This document shows, one piece after another, positions 54,505-62,518 of a stretch of 64,000 nucleotides of DNA. The DNA lies in NCBI GenBank assembly GCA_965199705.1, contig OZ241359.1:1054001-1118000 (forward strand), given 5' to 3'. How positions within the stretch are numbered: the first letter of the stretch is position 1; each line of letters opens with the position of its first letter. The DNA comes from Azophilus sp965199705. Lineage in GTDB: Bacteria > Pseudomonadota > Gammaproteobacteria > Pseudomonadales > Azotimanducaceae. The notes beneath the pieces were generated by a model, which searched no databases, had not been told where the DNA came from, and saw only the letters and a program-made list of their open reading frames with translations. The position numbers and the translations under genes are program-made.

Positions 54505-55718
54505 ACTTGCTGGGACCGCAGCCGGAAGAAAAAGCGGCTGCCCTGGCCCACCTCGCTCTCGATCTGCAGGCGGGCGCCGTGCCGCTTCAGGACATGCTTG
54601 ACGATGGCGAGGCCAAGGCCGGTGCCGCCTTTCACGCGGGCGCGGGCCAGGTCCACGCGGTAGAAGCGCTCCGTGAGCCGCGACAGGTGTTCTGGCGCAA
54701 TGCCCATGCCCTGATCGCGCACCTCGAACAGTGCGCCCTTGCCGTCCTGCCGCCAGCAGATGTCGATATCACCACCTTCCGGGCTGTACTTGATGGCGTT
54801 GGTGATGAGATTGCCGCACGCGCTCAGTAGTTCCTTCTCTACCGCCAGCGCCTTCAGGGCCGGTTCAACCTGCTGCCGGATGCGATGCCCGCCGGTGGTG
54901 AGCCCGGAGGCGTCTTCCACCACATTGTCGAGCAGGACGCGCATGTCGATTTCGCTGAGATCCCTGGGTTCCGGATTGGGGCTTGCCTCCAGCCGCGTCA
55001 GCATCAGCAGGTCGTCCACCAATGCGTGCATCCGCCGCGCGGGCGAGCGCAGCCTGTGCACCAGGCTGCGCAGGGCCTGCTCGTCCAGGGCTTCGCCCTC
55101 GTCCATCGCTTCGAGGTAGCCAATCACGACTGTCAGCGGCGTGCGCAGTTCATGCGAGACGTTGGCGATGAAATCCTGACGCATGGTCAGCAGTCGGTTC
55201 AGGTGCGTGACATCGCGCACCAGGATGAGATCCTGGCGCTCGCCGACCCGGATGCGCCGCAGTTCCAGGCGCTGGCCTTCCATGTAGGGCGAGCCGATTT
55301 CAACGGTTTCATCCGGCGTCTGTTGCTGCATCAGGCTGACAGCGTCCGGATGGCGCAGAAGCGCGCCCAGGTCCGCACCCTTGTGCTTGCGCTTTAGCCG
55401 CAGCAAGGCGGTGGAGGCGTCGTTGAAGTTCTCGATGCGACCCTCGGAATCCACCAGAACGGCGGCATCCGGCAGGGCGGCAGTCACATTCCGGAAGTGG
55501 GACGTCTTCTGCAGGGCTTCGTGCGTGCGCCGCCGCGCTCGTTTCAGTGACTTGCGCAGATCATTGCTGGCCGCTTGCAGCGCCTGGTGCCGGATGTGCG
55601 GTTTGCGCAACGGTTTGCCGGCCCAACGCAGGAACTGACGCAAGATGCGCTGCTGATAAAGCAGCCCGGCCGCAGCCGCTGCGACGAGCGCCCAGGGCAG
55701 GGCGTCAGCCAGCGTCAT
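54474..55718 (-). CDS. phoR: Phosphate sensor histidine kinase PhoR
   Basis: 414 residues from the ATG at 55718 (MTLADALPWA); an ATG at 55766 is also in frame. One membrane segment (about 8-25), a basic linker, a PAS domain (FRNVTAALPDAAVLVDSEGR), then HisKA with the phospho-accepting His in NVSHELRTPLT, and HATPase_c with NLITNAIKYSPEGG, RDQGMGIAPE and GGTGLGLAIVKH. The single-anchor plus PAS design is the PhoR type, which reads the Pst transporter state rather than phosphate directly. It overlaps phoB by 14 bases. Confidence 0.93.
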   Translation of the reverse strand: MTLADALPWALVAAAAAGLLYQQRILRQFLRWAGKPLRKPHIRHQALQAASNDLRKSLKRARRRTHEALQKTSHFRNVTAALPDAAVLVDSEGRIENFNDASTALLRLKRKHKGADLGALLRHPDAVSLMQQQTPDETVEIGSPYMEGQRLELRRIRVGERQDLILVRDVTHLNRLLTMRQDFIANVSHELRTPLTVVIGYLEAMDEGEALDEQALRSLVHRLRSPARRMHALVDDLLMLTRLEASPNPEPRDLSEIDMRVLLDNVVEDASGLTTGGHRIRQQVEPALKALAVEKELLSACGNLITNAIKYSPEGGDIDICWRQDGKGALFEVRDQGMGIAPEHLSRLTERFYRVDLARARVKGGTGLGLAIVKHVLKRHGARLQIESEVGQGSRFFFRLRSQQVRLTRPSLAG

Positions 55719-56424
55719 TGGCAGTGCGCTCACCGTCTTGACCGGGCGCACAGCAGCGATAGCCAAATCCGCGCACGGTCTGGATCATGCCCTCGACACC
55801 GCAGGACTTGAGCGCCTTGCGCAGGCGCAGCACGTGTACGTCCACCGTGCGCTCCTCCAAATAGATGTTGCGGCCCCAGACCCGGTCCAGCAATTGCGCG
55901 CGATTGAAGGCTCGGTTCGGGTGGCGCACGAACAATTGCAACAATCGGAACTCCGTCGGACCCAGCTGCACCTCCTGGCCGTGCACTGTGACCCGACGCG
56001 CATTGAGATCCATGCAGAGATCGCCCCAACCGAGGACGCCGTCATCCGGGTCGCCCGAGCGCCGCAGGAGCGCCTTCATGCGGGCTACCAGTTCCCGCGG
56101 CGAAAACGGCTTGGTGACATAGTCGTCAATGCCGGAATCGAAGCTCTTGAGCTTGTCGGTTTCCTCGCCTCGGGCGGTGAGCATGATCATCGGCAAATGG
56201 GCGGTGTGGTCGTCTTCGCGCAAACGACGCGTCAGGGCGATACCGGACAGATCCGGTAGCATCCAGTCGATCAGCACCAGGTCCGGCAGCGGTCCGTCAA
56301 GCGCCTGCAGTGCTTCTTCGGCGCTGGCGGCCTCGCGCACGTCGAAGCCGCTGCGACCGAGGGAAAAGTTGAGCATCTCGCGAATTTCTCGCTCATCCTC
56401 AACGACAAGCACGGAGTTCTTCAT
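55705..56424 (-). CDS. phoB: Phosphate response regulator PhoB
   Basis: 239 residues. Receiver domain: VLVVEDERE acid pocket, phospho-acceptor Asp in LVLIDWMLPD, Thr in MLTARGEE and Lys in YVTKPFSP. The C-terminal winged helix is OmpR-type (LGPTEFRLLQLF, RTVDVHVLRLRKAL, TVRGFGYRC). It activates phosphate-starvation genes. The promoter carries its own binding site (see 56462), giving positive autoregulation. No Shine-Dalgarno sequence is obvious ahead of the ATG. Confidence 0.95.
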   Translation of the reverse strand: MKNSVLVVEDEREIREMLNFSLGRSGFDVREAASAEEALQALDGPLPDLVLIDWMLPDLSGIALTRRLREDDHTAHLPMIMLTARGEETDKLKSFDSGIDDYVTKPFSPRELVARMKALLRRSGDPDDGVLGWGDLCMDLNARRVTVHGQEVQLGPTEFRLLQLFVRHPNRAFNRAQLLDRVWGRNIYLEERTVDVHVLRLRKALKSCGVEGMIQTVRGFGYRCCAPGQDGERTANDAG

Positions 56425-56461
56425 GGGAGGCCGACAAATCCGGCGAATGGCATAAACGAGG

Positions 56462-56495
56462 ATTAGACCCCAGCATTATGACGAATGCGTGACAC
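56462..56495 (-). promoter_or_regulatory. Pho box and -10 of phoBR
   Basis: Minus strand: GTGTCAC (56495-56489), 4 bases, TCGTCAT (56484-56478), then 10 bases and TCTAAT (56467-56462). The 7-4-7 direct repeat of CTGTCAT-like units, 10 bases before a -10, is the known architecture of PhoB-activated promoters. The leader to the phoB ATG is about 30 bases. Confidence 0.82.
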
Positions 56496-56537
56496 AAACT
56501 CGAATCAAGAGAGTAGTTGCCATACAACTTGGGCGAG

Positions 56538-57146
56538 TCAACTTTGTTCCGGGGCAACTGCAAACTGGTTCATCCAGTTCGCCAAGTCGTGGCGCCGGAC
56601 ATCGGCGTTGTGCAGAGACCGAACGAACACGCCAAGCGACATCCCCGTTTCCTGGATGACGCTGCGCAATTCCCTGATGCGCGCACAAGCCAGAATCTCA
56701 TGCAGCCAGAAACGCTCGATGCCGCTCGGCGGGTCGGCATAAAACGCCTGCCGCATTTGCTCAGGCGTTGGCCTGTCCTCCTTTGGCGCCCCGGCCATGT
56801 AGGATGCAACCAACATCGCCAGGATTCCGCGTCCTCCATCCTCGGACATGGCGGTCGGCGTGTTGTGCCCGAACCACGAGGGCGGTGCGAGCCGAACGGG
56901 GGCGTAGTCCTCGGCTAGGCGAGAAACGAGCGAACGTGTACGCCCTGGCTTGCTGGAGCCTCCGATCAGCGCACCGTGCTGGCCAAGGCATTCGGCTTCG
57001 GGGTCCCGTCCGCCTTCAATGCAAAGGCGAAACAGTTCACGCTCGCTTTCCGCGACCCGCTCCTCTCGGGTCGGCACACGGACAAACTTGTCACTAGACG
57101 GGCCTGCGGCATAGGCGGCGCGGACCGCATCCAAATCAAGGGCCAC
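56538..57146 (-). CDS. Unknown protein downstream of the AbiEii-like gene
   Basis: 202 residues if it starts at GTG 57146, which overlaps the upstream gene by 11 bases; the frame is open further upstream but only antisense to nothing known and inside that gene. It is soluble, charged and has no recognised motif (early REERVAESERELFRLCIEGG; tryptophan near the end in LANWMNQF). Tight overlap suggests co-translation with the AbiEii-like nucleotidyltransferase and a shared function. I do not recognise the family. Confidence 0.6.
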   Translation of the reverse strand: MALDLDAVRAAYAAGPSSDKFVRVPTREERVAESERELFRLCIEGGRDPEAECLGQHGALIGGSSKPGRTRSLVSRLAEDYAPVRLAPPSWFGHNTPTAMSEDGGRGILAMLVASYMAGAPKEDRPTPEQMRQAFYADPPSGIERFWLHEILACARIRELRSVIQETGMSLGVFVRSLHNADVRRHDLANWMNQFAVAPEQS

Positions 57147-57930
57147 CCTGGCCACCGCTCTTGGGTCTGTAGCCGCGGTCCCCGGGAACCGCGTCGGCGC
57201 ACAGAGCGTCGGCCGCTGACCAGTCCCCGGCAAACACCGCCATGGCGACATGCACGCAATGCTCAACGTTCTCCGCGAGGGACTTCGGCCGCGCCACGCT
57301 GAGAATAGGGCGTCCGCTTGACGGGTGGCCTGCCCACTCTGGGGGAAGGCGTGCCAGTTCGCTCCGCAAGGCATCGCACTCCTCATCTGTCATGGTGTCG
57401 AGTGCGGCGACCAAGGCGCCCCTGTCAAGAACGGATGCCGCCGCAATGTCGTACAGGTCCCGAACCACGAACACGCCGTTGCTCATCATTCGGCCTTGTA
57501 TCTTCCGAGAGATAACGAGTTCAGGCGGCTCAATCGCCACCGTCGATCCCGCCACCCTGTGCGGGAAGGGGCGTTCGACCCCAATCGGCGTATCCGAAGT
57601 CGACAGCGACATCTCGCCTTCAGGCATCAATATCTTGATGAACCCCCGCATCACGTCCAAGCGCATAGGGCGAAGTGTGTCCCGAAGGTCATTCTCAAGC
57701 GAGGTACGCAGTCCGTCGTTCATGGAGACGGCTCGATAGGCCGCGCCGTCCATGAACAGGTCAACGTCCGTGCTGTGCCTATGGCGCCAGACCGCCGCGA
57801 GGGCGGTGCCGCCGCCCAAGGCATAAGAGCTTGGATTGAAGTGCCTGCTAAGCACAGGCTCCGCCAACTCGAATATCCTGTCCGGGCCTTCCGGTAGCGT
57901 ACGCTCAGTTACTTTCATGGCGTTGCCCAT
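57136..57930 (-). CDS. AbiEii/AbiGii-family nucleotidyltransferase (toxin-like)
   Basis: 264 residues from ATG 57930; ATG 57918 is an alternative. The nucleotidyltransferase signature is YALGGGTALAAVWRHRHST followed by DVDLF, the GG-x-ALA-x-HR-x-S-x-DxD pattern of AbiEii toxins and related enzymes, with EPPELVISRKIQGRM containing the downstream conserved Lys. In type IV toxin-antitoxin pairs AbiEii adds nucleotides to tRNA acceptor ends and an AbiEi winged-helix protein silences it. No AbiEi-like gene is recognisable next to it. The gene starts at the base after the stop of a short upstream frame. Confidence 0.82.
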   Translation of the reverse strand: MGNAMKVTERTLPEGPDRIFELAEPVLSRHFNPSSYALGGGTALAAVWRHRHSTDVDLFMDGAAYRAVSMNDGLRTSLENDLRDTLRPMRLDVMRGFIKILMPEGEMSLSTSDTPIGVERPFPHRVAGSTVAIEPPELVISRKIQGRMMSNGVFVVRDLYDIAAASVLDRGALVAALDTMTDEECDALRSELARLPPEWAGHPSSGRPILSVARPKSLAENVEHCVHVAMAVFAGDWSAADALCADAVPGDRGYRPKSGGQGGP

Positions 57931-58182
57931 TCAACCTTTTTCAGACTCCCAAAGACAAAGGGGCGAATCATCCAGTATCTTCCATCGTAGGTGCACTACC
58001 CTTTCGTGGGCAACGCTTTTGCGCCGGAAATGGGGCATGTAGCGCATGGTTTTTAGAATCTGCGTAACGGGCAAGTGATCGAATGAAGCAGCTATATCGG
58101 TCTGCCGAAGTTCGCCCGATGGCGCCTTGGCGAACAAGGATATCGAAAAGCGAGCAGGAGTCGATGGGATCAGGTGGCGCAT
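57931..58182 (-). CDS. Short unknown frame abutting the AbiEii-like gene
   Basis: 83 codons from ATG 58182; its TGA is immediately followed by the ATG of the nucleotidyltransferase, which favours translational coupling. The sequence (GELRQTDIAASFDHLPVTQ, then a basic stretch FRRKSVAHERVV) looks more protein-like than the overlapping frame. It is too short for a normal AbiEi antitoxin. It may be the end of a frameshifted longer gene. No homology recognised. Confidence 0.35.
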   Translation of the reverse strand: MRHLIPSTPARFSISLFAKAPSGELRQTDIAASFDHLPVTQILKTMRYMPHFRRKSVAHERVVHLRWKILDDSPLCLWESEKG

Positions 58183-58558
58183 TACCTGATTTCTTCATGT
58201 CATGAATGCCTTTTTGGAGTATTTCGATGGTAGCTATATCCGACAACTTGTTGGGCGTTTCTGCGGCTTTGAGTACAGCCCTGATGGCAGGGCTGTAGTC
58301 GTTCAGTGTCGAATTTATTCGAGCGTCGTAATAATCGCATTGCGCTTGGCTGAAGCGTTGTTCCAAGGTATCAGTGTCCAAGTCGGCAAGATTCAATGAG
58401 TCGGCATCAAGCATACCTTGGGCGATAGCGGACATGGCGCTTTGGAGATGATGCGGAAAGCCGTCTGATTCGCCGTAAGCCCAATCAGCGATAGCATCGA
58501 ATATCGCATCCGCCAGGCCTGCAAGCCGCCATGAGTCTCGCGCCGGTTTGTGGTACAA
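57968..58558 (-). CDS. Unknown open frame in a lower-GC stretch
   Basis: 196 codons from TTG 58558. The first 130 residues (LADAIFDAIADWAYGE, LNLADLDTDTLEQRF, YYDARINSTLNDYSPAIRAV) look like a helical soluble protein; the last 60 overlap the 83-codon frame and look less natural. That pattern would fit one gene of about 210 codons broken by a frameshift near 58180. No domain is recognised, and the base composition is visibly lower in G+C than the surroundings. Confidence 0.4.
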   Translation of the reverse strand: MYHKPARDSWRLAGLADAIFDAIADWAYGESDGFPHHLQSAMSAIAQGMLDADSLNLADLDTDTLEQRFSQAQCDYYDARINSTLNDYSPAIRAVLKAAETPNKLSDIATIEILQKGIHDMKKSGNAPPDPIDSCSLFDILVRQGAIGRTSADRYSCFIRSLARYADSKNHALHAPFPAQKRCPRKGSAPTMEDTG

Positions 58559-58593
58559 GGGCCGCCCTTGTTGAGCACAACCGGAGGCGGGCC

Positions 58594-59265
58594 ATGGGTG
58601 ATGTGATCGAGTTGCAGTCGCAGGACGGTTTCAGATTCGGGGCCTATCAATCATTACCAGAGGGCAAGCCGAAGGCCTCCGTGCTGGTGATTCAGGAGGT
58701 CTTTGGCGTCAACGCCCATATCCGGGCCGTAGCCGATGGCTATGCCGATGCCGGATACGCCGCGCTTGCGCCGAGGATATTCGACAGGGTCGAGCCCGGC
58801 GTCGAGCTTGGCTATGAAGCTGACGACATGGCCCGAGGCATTGATATTGCCTTCTCCCAACTGGCCATGCCTGACACGCTTGCCGATCTCCAGGCTGCGA
58901 CCAATCATGCCGCTGGCCAAGGCCAGGTTGGCGTGGTCGGCTATTGTTTTGGTGGCCTGCTTGCCTGGCTTGCGGCATGCGAGCTGACCGGTGTTTCCGC
59001 AGCAGCCTCCTACTATGGTGGCGGCGTTGCCAACGAAATGCAGCGCACGCCCCGGTGTCCGGTGATCTTTCATTTCGGTGAACTGGACAGCTTCATCCCC
59101 TTGAGCGATGTCGAAAAGGTGAAGGCCGCCCAACCCGGCCTGCCGGTGCACGTGTATGCAGCAGACCACGGATTCAACTGCGATCATCGCGCCAGCCACG
59201 ACGCGGCCAGCGCGGATCTGGCCCGCCAGCGCACCCTGGCCTTTTTTGCCGAGCATCTGGGCTGA
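58594..59265 (+). CDS. Dienelactone hydrolase-family protein
   Basis: 223 residues from ATG 58594 (MGDVIELQSQDG). The nucleophile is Cys in GVVGYCFGGLL, the normal dienelactone hydrolase elbow; the acid is in HFGELDSFIP and the histidine in AADHGFNCD. The family opens dienelactones in chlorocatechol breakdown but also acts on other lactones and esters; nothing nearby points to aromatic degradation. Its last 82 bases lie opposite the end of the permease gene. Confidence 0.9.
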   Translation: MGDVIELQSQDGFRFGAYQSLPEGKPKASVLVIQEVFGVNAHIRAVADGYADAGYAALAPRIFDRVEPGVELGYEADDMARGIDIAFSQLAMPDTLADLQAATNHAAGQGQVGVVGYCFGGLLAWLAACELTGVSAAASYYGGGVANEMQRTPRCPVIFHFGELDSFIPLSDVEKVKAAQPGLPVHVYAADHGFNCDHRASHDAASADLARQRTLAFFAEHLG

Positions 59266-59927
59266 TTGGCGCTTCGCGGTTGCCTGGTTGCCCGGGACTG
59301 CGTTGGTCGCCTGAATGAGCTGGCAGGGTTCGCAGTCGGCGATGGCTTTGCGGCCTGTTGGCTGAGGTAGGTCCGCAGCCAGCGGACGAAGCCGACCACG
59401 CTCAGTACGGTGTAAATGACCATCAAGGTGGCGTAGATGACCAGTTCGCGGTCCTGGTAGAACCAGATGGTGGTCAGGTTGATCAGCATCCAATAGATCC
59501 AGGCGTCGAGGGCCTTGCGTACCTGCAGAAAGGTGGCGGCGAAGCTGAAGCTTGTGGTCATGGCGTCAATCAGTGGTCGTTCGGCATCGGTGAAGACGGC
59601 CAGCAGCTGTCCCAGGGTGAGACCGAACGCCAGGCTCAGGGTAATCAGCGCGGCATTGCCGGTCGCGGAGAGCCGGACCACCGGGTGGCTGCTGGTTCGA
59701 TCCCGGGCCGACCAGCGAACCCAACCCCATACCCCCATGCCAACGTAGAAGGCGTAGAGAATCGCTTCCGAATAGAGCCGCGTATCGATAAAGAGATAGA
59801 TGCTGAGCAGCGATCCGGCAATGCCGAACGGCCAGCAACTGACCCGCTCCCGGATCAGCAGCACGATGTAGATCAGGCTCGCTCCGGTTGCGAAGACTTC
59901 CAAAAGCGTATTTGCTGACGCTGCCAT
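59184..59927 (-). CDS. pnuT: PnuC-family permease, probably thiamine transporter PnuT
   Basis: 247 residues with about seven membrane helices in the first 190. Family features: SCWPFGIAGSLLSIYLF and LYSEAILYAFYVGMGVWGWVRW. PnuC proteins import nicotinamide riboside; PnuT members import thiamine. The gene follows a TPP-riboswitch-controlled TonB receptor after 56 bases, so thiamine is favoured. The last 55 residues are a basic, low-complexity tail, partly encoded antisense to the dienelactone hydrolase gene, and not part of the usual fold. Confidence 0.85.
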   Translation of the reverse strand: MAASANTLLEVFATGASLIYIVLLIRERVSCWPFGIAGSLLSIYLFIDTRLYSEAILYAFYVGMGVWGWVRWSARDRTSSHPVVRLSATGNAALITLSLAFGLTLGQLLAVFTDAERPLIDAMTTSFSFAATFLQVRKALDAWIYWMLINLTTIWFYQDRELVIYATLMVIYTVLSVVGFVRWLRTYLSQQAAKPSPTANPASSFRRPTQSRATRQPRSANQPRCSAKKARVRWRARSALAASWLAR

Positions 59928-59983
59928 GCGGCGCTTGGCGCCCTGTACGGGTCAGCCTGTTGCTGGGGGCAGGCGGGCCGGCA

Positions 59984-62149
59984 TCAGAAAGCGTACTGCG
60001 CGTCAATGCCGAAGCTGCGCGGCGCCCCGCGTTGTTCGTAGGTCTGGGGGATCCAGAAGGCAAAGTCGTCCCTGGGGTCCGCGCCGAAGTACAGGCCGTG
60101 GGTCGCGTAGGCCTCGTTGGCCAGGTTTCTGACCCAGAGGTTGAGTGAGAGGCGTTGCATCGTCCAGAGGACGTTGGCGTTGACCAGATTGAAGCCGTCC
60201 AGGCGGCCATCGTGGTAGTAGCCGTAGTAGCTGCCGCTCCGGCCCTCGACGCTGACTGAAGCGGACAGGTTGGCGGGCAGGCTGGCGCTGAGGCCGGCAG
60301 CGTACTGATGTCTGGGCGACCTGGTCTGGTCGCGTCCGTTGCGGCTCACGAAGTCAGAAGCGTCGAGATCAAAGGTCGCGAGATCATCGACCTGCGTGCG
60401 CAGGATGCCGAGGCTGGCGAACGCCTGCAGCTGTGGCGTGATCTCGACCCGGGCTTCCATCTCGACCCCGTAATTCTCGCCGTCGCTGGCGCCGTCCAGG
60501 TAGCCGATCCAGAGGCCGGCCGCGTCATCCCACATCCAGCTTTCCAATTGCGCATTGACTCGGTGGGTGTGGAAGGCCGCCGCCCGCAGCGACAGACGGC
60601 CTCCAAGGGCTTCGGTCTTGTAACCCAGCTCCTTGTTGACCAGGCGTTCGCTGCCGAAACGGATTTTCCGGGCCATGAAGGCCCGGAAGGCCGGGCTCAT
60701 CAATGCGAATTGGGAACTGGCGCTGACGTTCACGCCACCGGGTTTTTCGGAGGTGGCCAGCGAAGCGTACAGGACGCCACCCCCGCCAAAGCGGTATCTG
60801 GCGCTCAATTCTGCGTTCCACAGCGTTTCGCTGTTGTCATGGGCGACGCCGTTGCCGTCTTCGTAGTCGTCCTTGAAGGTCTCCACGCGAGCGCCGAGGG
60901 ACAAGGCGAGGCGATCGCTCAAGGCGTATTCCAGCGTCCCGTAGGCTGCGGCGCGTCGGGTTTCGTAGTCGGTCGCTACCGCATAGTCGCCGTACCAGGC
61001 GCTTGGGTAGGCGTAGCCCAGACCTTCATCGGTGGCCTTGAGGTAGAGGCCTGCGACCTGCCGCCACTGACCGGCCTGCAGAGCCTGGCCGCGCCAAATT
61101 CGGAGTTCGACGCTGGTCTGATCCTGGCTTCGGTCGAAGGACTCGGTGGCAGTATCGTGGCCGAATGAGCAGGTGAACGTCATGCAGAAGGCCGGCGATG
61201 TCCAGTCCACGTCGTAGCTGTACAGCAGATCGGCATCGGCGCGGGAGGCGATGGCGCGCAAGTTGTAGTGTTCGTTCAAGGCCCACTCGCCGGTCAGGGT
61301 GACTCCGATGAGTTCCTGGCGGTCAACGCCTGGCTCGTCGGAGTGGGTGGTTCGGTTGTTGTCCAGAGACCAGACGTCATAGCCGTTGTCGCTGTCGATG
61401 GCGAGCAGGTTGAGACCGTAGTGGGATTGCTGGCTGGGGCGCCAGCGCAGCTTGGCGCGAGCGGTCAGTTCGTCGAAGCCGGCCAGATCGTCTCGCCCCA
61501 GGGCGGCGTTCGTGAAATGGCCGTCGCTTGCGTTGCGCTGAACCGCGACTCGGCCTTGCAGCGTATCGCTCAATGGGCCACTCAGCACGGCGCCAAGATT
61601 GTGAGCGCCTCGGTTGCCCGCGCCCGCGCTCAAGGCGCCCTCGAAAGTCTCCGTCGGCTCCTGGGTGCGGATATTGACCAGCCCGGCGTGGCCGCTGGCG
61701 CCGAACCGAACGCCTTGCGGCCCGCGCAGCACTTCGACCTGCGCTGCGTCGAACAGAGTGGCGGCATTGGCGGCGCTGCCGATTTCGAGATCGTCGATCG
61801 TGACGCCAACCGCCGGGTAGTACTTGGGTTCGGCGAACTGCTCCAGGTCGCCGATGCCGCGCACTTGCAGAAACCGGCTTCGGGACGCACCCGTGGACCA
61901 GCTCAGATTGGGCGCCAGGCCGAGCAGTTCCTCGATGTGGCGCGCGGCGCGGTCGCTGGCCGATTCGCCATCGACCACCGTGACGCTTGCAGGCGCCTCC
62001 ATCAGCGCGGCGCCATGGAAGGTGGCGGTAACGATGATTTCCTCTTCAATCAGCTGATCGGCCACTGCCGCGGGAACGGCCAGCGCGAGAAGCAGGGCGG
62101 CCAAGGATGCTGGAACGCACGAAAGCAGTGGTTGGCGTGAAGGCTTCAT
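59984..62149 (-). CDS. TonB-dependent receptor for thiamine (riboswitch-controlled)
   Basis: 721 residues from the ATG at 62149 with AGGAGACT 5 bases upstream. Signal peptide to AAVADQ, then a TonB box (EEEIIVTATFHG), plug (LQVRGIGDLEQF, VEVLRGPQGVRFGASG) and barrel ending QYAF. Thiamine or a thiamine precursor as ligand is inferred from the TPP riboswitch in its leader and the PnuT-like gene behind it. This type of outer membrane thiamine receptor is known from other Gram-negative bacteria. Confidence 0.9.
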   Translation of the reverse strand: MKPSRQPLLSCVPASLAALLLALAVPAAVADQLIEEEIIVTATFHGAALMEAPASVTVVDGESASDRAARHIEELLGLAPNLSWSTGASRSRFLQVRGIGDLEQFAEPKYYPAVGVTIDDLEIGSAANAATLFDAAQVEVLRGPQGVRFGASGHAGLVNIRTQEPTETFEGALSAGAGNRGAHNLGAVLSGPLSDTLQGRVAVQRNASDGHFTNAALGRDDLAGFDELTARAKLRWRPSQQSHYGLNLLAIDSDNGYDVWSLDNNRTTHSDEPGVDRQELIGVTLTGEWALNEHYNLRAIASRADADLLYSYDVDWTSPAFCMTFTCSFGHDTATESFDRSQDQTSVELRIWRGQALQAGQWRQVAGLYLKATDEGLGYAYPSAWYGDYAVATDYETRRAAAYGTLEYALSDRLALSLGARVETFKDDYEDGNGVAHDNSETLWNAELSARYRFGGGGVLYASLATSEKPGGVNVSASSQFALMSPAFRAFMARKIRFGSERLVNKELGYKTEALGGRLSLRAAAFHTHRVNAQLESWMWDDAAGLWIGYLDGASDGENYGVEMEARVEITPQLQAFASLGILRTQVDDLATFDLDASDFVSRNGRDQTRSPRHQYAAGLSASLPANLSASVSVEGRSGSYYGYYHDGRLDGFNLVNANVLWTMQRLSLNLWVRNLANEAYATHGLYFGADPRDDFAFWIPQTYEQRGAPRSFGIDAQYAF

Positions 62150-62232
62150 TGGAGTCTCCTGGGCGAATTGCGGGAGACCCGGCAAGCGGTGCAGGAGGGT
62201 TCGCGGAAGAGTGCGGGTGGATTGGGCACGTT

Positions 62233-62329
62233 CCTGGTCCCTACGCCGGCATTAACCGGATCAGGTTCAATGGGTTCAGCCGCGCCGGACCATCCGACTC
62301 GGCCATCTCAGGCGTCATGCCACCCCAGA
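62233..62329 (-). promoter_or_regulatory. TPP riboswitch (THI element)
   Basis: On the minus strand the conserved cores appear in order: GGGGTGGCATGACGCC, CTGAGATGGC, TTGAACCTGATC and TAATGCCGGCGTAGGGA. The closing stem is TCTGG (62329-62325) with CCAGG (62237-62233). It lies 84 bases before the TonB receptor start codon; binding of thiamine pyrophosphate would lower expression of the receptor and permease. Confidence 0.95.
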
Positions 62330-62368
62330 GGATGCGGCCAGTGTAGGCAAGGGGCCTCGAGCCGTCAA

Positions 62369-62402
62369 TTGCGCCCAGGTGCCGTGTTGCGCCCAGGTGC
62401 CG
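62369..62402. repeat. Two tandem 18-bp repeats
   Basis: TTGCGCCCAGGTGCCG occurs at 62369-62384 and 62387-62402. It lies between the riboswitch and the quinoprotein gene, in the presumed divergent promoter region. Confidence 0.8.
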
Positions 62403-62518
62403 CCGGTGCGTGTCCCGTGGATCGAATCGAGCGTGACGGGTCAGGGCGCCAGGCGCCTTGGTGATATGCTCTTGCCGCCGACCCGGGTCGCCAGCCGTCT
62501 CGCCAGGGGAATTTGAGG

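Noticed and set aside
59184..59927. PnuC as a nicotinamide riboside transporter
   Set aside because: The TPP riboswitch and adjacent TonB receptor favour thiamine. No NAD-salvage genes are nearby.
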